DNA of 35,984 nt from Acrasis kona (lineage: Eukaryota; Heterolobosea; Eutetramitea; Acrasida; Acrasidae). The notes under the pieces are model-generated. The model was not told where the DNA came from and ran no database searches. It worked only from the letters and a program-made list of their open reading frames with translations. The stretch is from assembly GCA_026419775.2 (NCBI GenBank), contig JAOPGA020001890.1, forward strand, positions 1 to 35,984. The letters run 5' to 3'. The translations under genes and the position numbers were made by a program. Positions 28,514-35,984 of this stretch are shown one piece after another (within the stretch, counting starts at the first letter, position 1; the number at the start of each line of letters is the position of its first letter).

Positions 28514-30603
28514 ATGGTGCACATAGACCCAGCAGCACTGCTTCTCGAGAAGAAGCGTATTAATAGAGAGAAACAACAGAATTATAACGTGTCTGTGAAC
28601 TCTCCCGATAATGCAAGTCCACTATTCACAACCACAAGACCACCCATGGGTCTCGAGTGGAAAAACATTGAATTCAAAGTAAAGGTTAATGCTCCCCCTC
28701 CTCAAAATGCGAATTTCGTACGAAGATTTCTTCATGGTTATCTGCCACAAAAGAAAATTGACAAAACAATTTTGAATCCAATGTCAGGCCATGTCAAATC
28801 AGGAACTATTCTGGCAGTCATGGGTCAGTCAGGTTGTGGTAAGTCTTAAAACTTCCAGTTCTTTAACATTTAAGGGAAAACATCTCTTTTAAACATTTTA
28901 TCAAGGAGGGTTAAAAATCATGGAGGAGTTGTTAGTGTTAATGGAGTCAAAACAACAAAAGCTTTTCGGTCTTATTCTGCTTTCGTACAGCAGGACGATG
29001 TATTAATGGGCAATCTAACAGTGAGAGAAAATCTGCGATACGCCGCAATGCTAAGGTTGGGTGGATTTAACAATGGAACAAAAGATGGCACAGGATTGAC
29101 ACAATTATGGCAGAACTTGGTCTGACAAAATCAGCCGACACTTTAGTTGGTGTACCCGGAGTAACAAAGGTTTTTGAAACTTTTTCAAACATTTTAATTA
29201 ACATTATCAAGGGCATTTCTGGAGGTGAACGCAAACGCACATCAATGGGCATTGAATTATTGACCGAACCAAGCATTCTATTTTTGGACGAACCTACATC
29301 AGGTCTCGATGCAAAGACATCCAAAAGCGTAATGGAAACATTAAACAAATTAGCACAAAGTGGGTTAACAGTAATATTAACCATACATCAACCACGAAGT
29401 GACATTTTCTACATGTTCGACAAACTCCTATTATTGGCTCGCGGAAGAATAGCATACTTTGGACAAGCAAATATGGCCGTCAACTATTTCAGTGCCATGG
29501 GTTATAAATGTCCATCCAGCTACAACCCTGCTGATTTCTTCATTGATTTGGTGAGTGAAGTCAAAGTGCTGCCAATTATTGCGGACGAAGTCATGTCGGC
29601 AGAGAAAAGAAAAAGAAGAGAAACGAGGTTGATGGACATGGACAGAGTGAGCAAAGTACTTCAACATTGGGATGACGAGGATGTCATCGATGTGAGCAGT
29701 CCTCTCAGTCCGAGACTAGAAGACATTATGGAAGAAAAGTTAAAATCGTATCGAGTTGGTTACAAAATGCAATTCTTTACTCTTTTGACTCGTCAATTTA
29801 TTAATGTATCTCGCGATAGTGCGGCAACGTTTGCAAGGGCTATTCAGGCCTTTATTCTCTCTGTTGTCGTTGGTCTGCTGTTCTTTAGGTTGGACACCAC
29901 TCAGAGTAGAATACAAGATCGCATCGGAGTGATTTATTTTGTGATTGTGAATCAAACTACTTCCACATTTGCATTAACCCTGAATCTCTTTACTAGAAAT
30001 AAAGCGTTGTACATGAGGGAGAGAGGTTCTAAAATGTATCATGCTAGCACTTATTTCTTGGCCAATAGTCTTGCAGAGTTACCCAATACCATTTTCTTTA
30101 ACGTGTTGTATGGAATAATTGTGTATTGGATGGCGGGTTTAAACCCTGCCGTGGATCGTTTCTTTTTCTTCTTGTTGGTTCTTGTTGTTCAAGCATTGGC
30201 GATGCAGTCTTACGGGTTAGTTGCGGCATTGGCTGCACCTGATTTTCCAACAGCCAATACATACGGAACGGTGGTGTTAACTGCGATGGCCATTGTGTCC
30301 GGTTTTTACATTAAAATCAATACCATCCCTCCATGGGCTATATGGTTGACTTATTTATCAGTTCAAACCTACAGCTTTCAATCTCTTTCAGTTAATGAAT
30401 TTAAGGATAGAATATTTGAGTGTCCTGAAGCACCTCAACTTTGTTCTCAACCAGTGGGAGAGTCAGTAATACAAAATTTGGGATTTGCACCAATATTTTA
30501 TAATCCGTGGGTGGGGATTGGATTTCTGTGTCTGATTATAGTAGTAGGGAGGACGATAGCGTACTTACTGCTGCGATTTTTAAGAAAGCCGAAAAGGGGT
30601 TAG
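28514..30603 (+). CDS. ABCG-type half transporter
   Basis: Exons 28514-28838, 28875-29055, 29094-29169 and 29212-30603, with introns of 36, 38 and 42 nt, giving 657 aa. Motifs in order are Walker A GQSGCGKTS (built across intron 1), FVQQDDVLMGNLTVREN (Q-loop), ISGGERKR signature, LFLDEPTSGLD Walker B and TIHQPR H-loop. Six C-terminal membrane segments follow, with the ABC2-type NPAVDRFFFFLL region. The NBD-before-TMD order and half size are typical of ABCG/White proteins, which dimerise to export lipids or xenobiotics. Intron 3 (29170-29211) has no stop and is 3n, so the unspliced frame reads through a 14-residue insert before GISGG that homologues lack. The start could lie further upstream. 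Confidence 0.88.
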
Positions 30604-30995
30604 TTGTAACATAATTGATCGAAGGTATGGTTTGGAATATGACCGTAATGTAATTTGTGTGAACATCAGATATTCATGTGCAAAATCTGTTTCAAATTAA
30701 AAATTTAATTGATTTATAATCTTCTCTTTCATGATAAGTTGAATTCCAATATTTATGGAAAGGTAACAAAACTCCAAAACTCTTTTCACTTTGTTTGAAA
30801 CTAAGATTAAAAAATGCAAAGTCAAAGTTGAACCAGATCGCAATGTCAAAAAATTGATCACTTTTTGTGATTGGATAAAGGACTTTGTGAGCGGTCGAAA
30901 CCGGAGAACGGAGATCTAAAAACACATTACAATATTTACTCCAATCCTGATCAAAAAGGAATTCAATCTAGTACATTCCCCACAAAAAATCAAAA
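30604..30995. other. Intergenic/promoter of the cysteine protease
   Basis: AT-rich, with an A-rich leader right before ATG 30996. No ORF with family features and no RNA gene was seen. Confidence 0.5.
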
Positions 30996-32021
30996 ATGAA
31001 AGTAGCATACATCCTTACTTTTGCGTTATGCATAGCATTCGCTCTCGCTGCACCATACACAGATGAAGAGTTGAAAGTCATGTTCGAAAAATTCGTTAGA
31101 AAATACGAAAGAGTATACGCAGACAACGATGTAGACAAGAGGTTCGGCATCTTCAAGGAAAATGTCATCAAGGCACACAAGTACAACACTATCTCACAAG
31201 ACAAGGTCTACGGAGTCACTAAATTCTCTGACTTGACGGAACAAGAATTCAGAAGCAAGTACCTAATGCCACCAAAGACACCCGATCAAATGAGAGCCAC
31301 CATCAAGAACGCCGAAGTCGTCGAATCATACACCCGCAACGGCCCTCTACCCGATTCCTTCGACTGGAGAGAAAAGGGTGCAGTCACCCCTGTCAAGAAC
31401 CAAGGATCATGCGGATCATGCTGGGCTTTCTCCGCAACCGGTAATTTGGAGGGACAAAACTTCTTAAAACACAAGAAGTTGGTTTCTTTGAGCGAACAAA
31501 ACCTTGTTGACTGCGACCACACATGTGAGACTCAAGAAGGACAAGAAGTTTGCGATTCAGGATGCAATGGAGGATTGATGTGGTTGGCCTTCCAACACGT
31601 TCAGAACCATGGAGGTATCGACAGCGAAGAGTCCTACGCCTATGAAGGTTATGACGACAAGTGCCGCTTCAAGAATGAAACAGTTGCTGTTCGCGTCAGC
31701 GGATACAAGATGTTACCAACAAAGGACGAAGAGCTCGCCGCATGGTTGGTTGACAACGGACCAGTTGCCGTCGCAGTCAACGCTGAGTGGTTACAATTGT
31801 ACTTTGGAGGTGTCAGCAACCCCTACTGGTGCGATGCTGCCTCACTAGATCATGGTGTCTTGTTGGTTGGATTCGGAAAGTCAAAGACCATCTTCGGACA
31901 CGAAATCAACTACTGGATCGTTAAGAACAGTTGGGGAGACTGGGGAGAGAAGGGAACCTTCCGTTTGGCATGGGGCAAGTGCGGTATTAATACTGTGCCA
32001 AGTTCAGCCATTGTTGTCTAA
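30996..32021 (+). CDS. Papain-family (C1A) cysteine protease, cathepsin L/F-like
   Basis: Intronless, 341 aa. A signal peptide ([18 protein letters not shown]) precedes an I29 inhibitor prodomain with an ERFNIN-like pattern ([19 protein letters not shown]) and the GxxKFSD motif at 73-79. The mature enzyme starts near [16 protein letters not shown]. The catalytic set is complete: Gln136 and Cys142 in [12 protein letters not shown], His286 in [11 protein letters not shown], Asn311 in YWIVKNSWG. Disulfide Cys and GCNGG (189-193) are present. Such enzymes digest protein in the lysosome or phagosome, or are secreted. Codons are strongly biased (AAG, ATC, TTC, GTC), unlike most neighbours, which suggests high expression. 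It ends 42 bp before the SLC35-like ATG. Confidence 0.97.
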   Translation: MKVAYILTFALCIAFALAAPYTDEELKVMFEKFVRKYERVYADNDVDKRFGIFKENVIKAHKYNTISQDKVYGVTKFSDLTEQEFRSKYLMPPKTPDQMRATIKNAEVVESYTRNGPLPDSFDWREKGAVTPVKNQGSCGSCWAFSATGNLEGQNFLKHKKLVSLSEQNLVDCDHTCETQEGQEVCDSGCNGGLMWLAFQHVQNHGGIDSEESYAYEGYDDKCRFKNETVAVRVSGYKMLPTKDEELAAWLVDNGPVAVAVNAEWLQLYFGGVSNPYWCDAASLDHGVLLVGFGKSKTIFGHEINYWIVKNSWGDWGEKGTFRLAWGKCGINTVPSSAIVV

Positions 32022-32063
32022 ATTGCTTTGTAAATGTGAAAATAAATTAATTATTACAAAATT

Positions 32064-33416
32064 ATGAATCAAATTGAACATATCAAGGATGAAGAGACAT
32101 CACCACTTGTTAATACATCCTCTTCACCACCTAAGAGAGGACAGGTTTTGAAGACTAGCTTCTTCTTGTTGTTATACTTTGCTGCAGACATGATCCTTCC
32201 AATGTACAACAAGATTGTTACGAGTGGATTAGGAAGCGAGAAAAAGTTTCATTATCCAGTGACAATAACACTTGTACAAGTTGGACTTGTCGCGCTATGT
32301 CTAATGTTCTACTGTGTGTTGGAGAGATTGATCAAGGCAAGAGGCAACAAACTTGTGACCCCAGGCATTAATAGTAACGATGCAATTCTGATGGAACATC
32401 CCGGTGACGAATGGATTTTTTCTGACTTGCGCTCCCTTCTACACAAAGTGTACGTGATTTGGTTTAGATGCTTCTAATTAATTTAGATTGGTATTGCTTC
32501 CTGTTTCGTTCTTATTTGCTGGGACAATAACATTATCGAATTTAGGACTGGACAAAGTACCTGTTAACGTTCATGTTTTATTAAAAACTACATCATTTAT
32601 TTGGGTCATCATATTCTCCTTTTTCATTAAAAGTGAGATACCTTCCTTCTTGCAAATAACGTTTTCGCTGACTGTGATAACGGGTGTAGTACTTTTAGGA
32701 GTTGATGTCACAAAGAACGACTGGGTACGAACCAATTGTTAAGCAAAGCTAACGATAACATCAGGATGTGACTCCGACGGCCATCATCATTAATTTGGCT
32801 TCATCTTTCTTCTCCGGCGCAGGTTCAGTATTGTTGAGAATTACTTGCTTGAAAACTGATTCAACACCTGGTCTTAGGATGAGTGTTATTGAGGTTAGTT
32901 AAATGATTGTGCTTCTCTGAAACATTTAGATAACAATGGTCAAAATGAGTCTTGCTTCAATTTTTATTTTGATACCCGCCTTAGTGTTAGATACATTCCT
33001 AAAAATCCAAACCAATGATACAGTTTGGCAGGCATTGCGTGATAATTGGATCATGTCTCTTGTAGTACTTGCTGGTGCATTGTTGACGTTGACTTATCAA
33101 ACAAGTGTGGTCGCTGTGACTGCTAATTTGAGAGTGATTAGTGTGGGTGTCCTTCATCAAATGATAACGTAAGTTAAAAGTATACCTGTTTATTATTTAC
33201 ATGATTAGGCTTCCTCAAATTGGTTTATACACCATCCTTATTGCCACACACTCTTTACCTGAAAGTTGGGGAATCAAAAAAACTTTGAGCACTAGTCCAT
33301 TGCACATTTCAGGATCCGTACTGATATTGGTAGGTGTGTTCCTTTATGCTTGTTTGAGAATATTCAAGACCTTTCATGGGCCATTCAAGCAAAAAATTTT
33401 GAATTACGTTGTCTAA
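32064..33416 (+). CDS. Nucleotide-sugar/triose-phosphate-type transporter (SLC35/TPT)
   Basis: Five exons: 32064-32449, 32487-32724, 32765-32893, 32930-33168 and 33209-33416. Introns are 37, 40, 36 and 40 nt (donors GTACG, GTACG, GTTAG, GTAAG) with consistent phases, giving 399 aa. About ten membrane helices start after a 30-residue polar N-terminus. Family traits are FAADMILPMYNK in helix 1, TLSNLGLDKVPVNVHVLLKTTSFIWVIIFSF in helices 3-4, and a second-half helix with TYQTSVVAVTANLRVISVGV. Members exchange nucleotide sugars or phosphorylated sugars across Golgi, ER or plastid membranes; the substrate is not readable. The AATAAA at about 32040 serving the protease gene lies within the 42-bp spacer. 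Confidence 0.85.
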
Positions 33417-33583
33417 ATAAATCTGAAGAGATACTAATAAATCGCATGTTTCCAACTAAATGTTGATTGTATTGAATATTCACAAAAATGGAGTTTAAGA
33501 GGTTTGTCATGTTTGTATGAAGTTGAGTGCGTCAAATTTTATCCAAAAACAAACGTTTAATACAATTACAATTTAACGACGTC

Positions 33584-35365
33584 ATGAGTGACCACTTTAC
33601 TTTCGACGAGTACGAACTCTATGAATTTCCAAAGCGGTATGTTTTCTTACCACGCGAAAGAAGTGCTAGAGCTGTTGGAACTCCCACCAGACTATACTCT
33701 GATGTACTAGTTTTGGACAGAGTGACCGGTCAGTTCAAACAACTCGACATGACTGGTAAAGAGGGCAGCATGTTTAATGGCGCAGATAGTATGACAAGAG
33801 TTTTTGGTATTGTCGGAGTTATTGAGCTTGTCGGACAGAGGCATTTAATAGTAATCGTGAGAAGAGAGTACGTTGGTAGTATTTTCGGTGGTCACCATGT
33901 GTATGGTTTGAGAGAAATTAAATTCCTTCCCATCGACCCACTACAACCACCATCAAGATCAGGCATATCATCTCCAGAAGATAGCAAGAGAAGGGATGAT
34001 GCTTACTTATTAATGGCTGATAAAGTATTCACCGAGCACGATTCATTCTACTTTAGCTACACAACTAACCTCTGCGTTGACTTCCAGGACTCTAATACCA
34101 AAAACAGGGCACCACATGCCGCCAGGCACTTCTTCTGGAACAGGCATTTGAGCTCCGCATTGAGCAAGAGTGGGTTGAGCAGATATGTTTTACCCATGAT
34201 TAGGGGTTTGATTATTATCGAAAAAACTGTTGTCGCAGATAGCGAGATGACTTTTGGTCTTGTTTGCCGCACCAGCAACATGAGGGCAGGAACTCGTTAC
34301 AATTGTCGTGGAGCGGATGAAAGAGGAAATGTTGCCAATTACTGCGAAGTTGAGCACTTTATCGATTGTAACGGCGTCTTTTCTTCCTTCAGACAAATTC
34401 GTGGTAGCATTCCCTTCCAATGGACACAGTTTGCAGAGAATCTAAAATACACTCCAGAGATCAAGTTCGACAACAATGTGAGGCAACACACTGCTGTCAT
34501 CGAACAACATTTCCAGGATGTTTTCAAATCGTACCCAGGACCTGTCGTTGCGATTAATTTGTGTAAGAAGAAGGAGGAGAGTCAAGAGCGTAAGTTGAGC
34601 GACATGTTTGAACGTTTAGCAAATTACTCCCAATTCCCACAACCTTACGTCAAGTACATTCACTTTGATTTACATCACGAGTGTAAAGGCCTAGATTTTA
34701 GCAAGTTGGACGACCTCATCGACTCGCTACAACCACAGTTTGATGAGATTGGTTACTTTTCTATTCAACACAAACCCGACCCGAGTGCAACAAGAGAGAG
34801 CAAAATTTTATCATTGGGCGACGACAGTCCAAGCGACTACTCTTTCCAACCTAAAGTATTGCGCCGTCAAGAAGGAATATTCCGGGTCAACTGTGTAGAT
34901 TGTTGCGATCGCACAAACGTTGCCAAGACTTATGTCAGCAGGAGAGTGTTTTTGCAAATGATGTTCGACATGAACATTACCAAGAGGAGAGGAAATTCGT
35001 TGCTGGCTTATCCTCAACTCGAAAAACTTTTCAATCACATGTGGAGTGAAAATGGAGATCGTATCAGCAGCTTGTATACTGGTACTGGTGCCTTGATGGG
35101 AGATTACACAAGAACAGGTCAAAGAAGTGTGAGAGGACTCATGAATGATGGTTTGAACAGCGTGACACGTTATGTGAAGAACAACTTTGCTGACGAAATT
35201 AGACAGAGAGGAATTCACTTGGTGTTAGGAAAGTTGGATTTACACGGTACAGAAGAACAAAGAGCATTTGCAAAAGCGAATGATTTATTGAGTGATGTAT
35301 TTGGAGCTAACTCTGCTTCTTCACCACCTAACAATTCCTCATACGCTCATCATAGTACATATTAA
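33584..35365 (+). CDS. SAC-domain phosphoinositide phosphatase
   Basis: From ATG 33584 the product is 593 aa; the frame is open further up but has no earlier ATG. The catalytic CX5R motif is RVNCVDCCDRTNV, with nucleophile Cys437 and Arg443. Flanking SAC signatures are FGIVGVIELVGQRHLIVI, FFWNRHL, SRYVLPMIRGLIII, RAGTRYNCRGADERGNVANYCEVE, SIPFQWTQ and YTGTGALMGDYTRTGQRS. It lacks the two C-terminal membrane helices of ER Sac1 and ends in a Ser/Asn/His-rich tail, so it is more likely a soluble SAC protein. It dephosphorylates PI4P or other PIPs, opposing the PIP kinase type of activity encoded at 9422. Confidence 0.94.
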   Translation: MSDHFTFDEYELYEFPKRYVFLPRERSARAVGTPTRLYSDVLVLDRVTGQFKQLDMTGKEGSMFNGADSMTRVFGIVGVIELVGQRHLIVIVRREYVGSIFGGHHVYGLREIKFLPIDPLQPPSRSGISSPEDSKRRDDAYLLMADKVFTEHDSFYFSYTTNLCVDFQDSNTKNRAPHAARHFFWNRHLSSALSKSGLSRYVLPMIRGLIIIEKTVVADSEMTFGLVCRTSNMRAGTRYNCRGADERGNVANYCEVEHFIDCNGVFSSFRQIRGSIPFQWTQFAENLKYTPEIKFDNNVRQHTAVIEQHFQDVFKSYPGPVVAINLCKKKEESQERKLSDMFERLANYSQFPQPYVKYIHFDLHHECKGLDFSKLDDLIDSLQPQFDEIGYFSIQHKPDPSATRESKILSLGDDSPSDYSFQPKVLRRQEGIFRVNCVDCCDRTNVAKTYVSRRVFLQMMFDMNITKRRGNSLLAYPQLEKLFNHMWSENGDRISSLYTGTGALMGDYTRTGQRSVRGLMNDGLNSVTRYVKNNFADEIRQRGIHLVLGKLDLHGTEEQRAFAKANDLLSDVFGANSASSPPNNSSYAHHSTY

Positions 35366-35375
35366 AAATACAATT

Positions 35376-35960
35376 TTAGTTATTGCCCATGTTGAACAAT
35401 TCGTCTTGGTCTTGGTTTTGTCCATCACAAATGTCCACAAGGACTGAGAATAAATCATGACTGTCGTAGAGAGGCGAACGTGTAATTTTAAATTTCTTCT
35501 TGTTTGGACTGACCATACTACTCATATCTATTGGGCTCATAAGTGGCGATAAAAACGTTAAGCTGGGACTTAGTGAAAAGTCTAAGTCGACATTAGGCGA
35601 GCGCGCATTTAGTAGCATTGATTGGTAATCCCTTTTTTGAAGTGAGATTGGTCTTGGCTTAGGAATAAATGAAGATTTAATCTTTTGTTCATTTATGGTA
35701 GTGTCTTCGATCACTATATTGCAATTCACGCTGGGTAGGCTCAAAGGGCGTTCTTTGAACGTTGACATTACTCCTTTGGGACCTTGGTCATACACTTGCA
35801 GGTTCGCAATAGTGCTTGTGAGGTCGTACATAGGCGCTAGAGGGCGATTTGGTATGGTCTTGCGCGAGTCCTCTGATGGAGTTATACAAGGTGACTCCAT
35901 CATAAAGGAGAGTAATTTCATCATATCATTTGTGTATGATGGTGCCTGCTTCTGTTCCAT
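35376..35960 (-). CDS. Ser-Pro-rich hypothetical protein, 194 aa
   Basis: Not recognised and without introns. It has many Ser-Pro/Thr-Pro pairs in a cluster (ARSPNVDLDFSLSP, FLSPLMSPIDMSSMVSP, TRSPLYDS), typical of proline-directed kinase substrates, and a basic patch (NKKKFKITR). The end is acidic and Gln/Asp-rich (DGQNQDQDELFNMGN). A nuclear or cell-cycle role is only a guess. The stop is 10 bp from the convergent SAC gene stop. Confidence 0.6.
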   Translation of the reverse strand: MEQKQAPSYTNDMMKLLSFMMESPCITPSEDSRKTIPNRPLAPMYDLTSTIANLQVYDQGPKGVMSTFKERPLSLPSVNCNIVIEDTTINEQKIKSSFIPKPRPISLQKRDYQSMLLNARSPNVDLDFSLSPSLTFLSPLMSPIDMSSMVSPNKKKFKITRSPLYDSHDLFSVLVDICDGQNQDQDELFNMGNN

Positions 35961-35984
35961 TTGATTTGTTTGGTGCTAGGTTAA

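Noticed and set aside
29170..29211. A real 14-residue insert before the ABC signature
   Set aside because: GT...AG ends, AT-rich content, typical local intron length and lack of this insert in the family favour an intron.
30692..30925. 77-aa minus-strand frame upstream of the protease
   Set aside because: Low-complexity hydrophobic composition typical of AT-rich noncoding DNA, no homologous motif, and it lies in the expected promoter.
33527..33583. Upstream extension of the SAC phosphatase
   Set aside because: The extra frame lacks an ATG and an attempted splice from ATG 33488 runs into stops.

Overview
This is nuclear DNA from a gene-dense, intron-bearing unicellular eukaryote. The evidence is a set of conserved eukaryotic proteins (26S proteasome subunit Rpn8, complex I subunit NDUFB7, UVRAG, AKTIP, an SLC25 carrier with EF-hands, a SAC phosphatase), GT-AG introns joined by reading-frame continuity, and a nuclear-type tRNA gene. 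Genes lie on both strands with gaps often of only 2-65 bp. TAA, TAG and TGA all act as stops. I reconstructed 31 introns with good frame and homology support, and all are 33-42 nt. The lineage cannot be fixed from the sequence; a heterolobosean-like or similar free-living amoeboid protist is my guess only.

Layout. 1-1330: tandem satellite with a ~200-bp unit, each unit with inverted arms. 1640-3950: a repeat graveyard with a decayed piggyBac transposase, a decayed tnp2-type transposase and a cluster of AACCGGTT-like palindromes. 4113-9036: a T4 Rnl1/tRNA-ligase-like nucleotidyltransferase followed by a seven-BRCT TopBP1-like checkpoint protein (6 exons). 9422-13536: PIP kinase, AKTIP/FTS-like UEV and UVRAG/Vps38-like protein (8 exons), all linked to phosphoinositide and endosome/autophagy biology. 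13680-19308: an MFS carrier, small hypotheticals, Rpn8, NDUFB7, a DUF427 protein and NAD(P)HX epimerase. 19633-21000: an unrecognised multi-exon gene with a duplicated 5' end and a decayed Gln-rich gene. 21210-23182: ATP-Mg/Pi-type mitochondrial carrier and a secreted protein. 23323-24315: tRNA-Glu(TTC) with a 12-nt D-loop insertion and a Thr-rich secreted-protein gene. 24965-35960: WD40 protein, tail-anchored coiled-coil protein, ABCG half transporter, papain-family protease, SLC35/TPT transporter, SAC phosphatase and a Ser-Pro-rich protein.

Most genes are housekeeping and not an operon-like unit. The most unusual items are the tRNA-Glu D-loop insertion, the very narrow intron length window (including one stop-free 42-nt intron hidden in an open frame), the exact 57-bp duplication of a promoter/first exon/first intron, the Rnl1-like ligase, and the palindrome array beside the tnp2-type relic, which could be its subterminal transposase-binding repeats.
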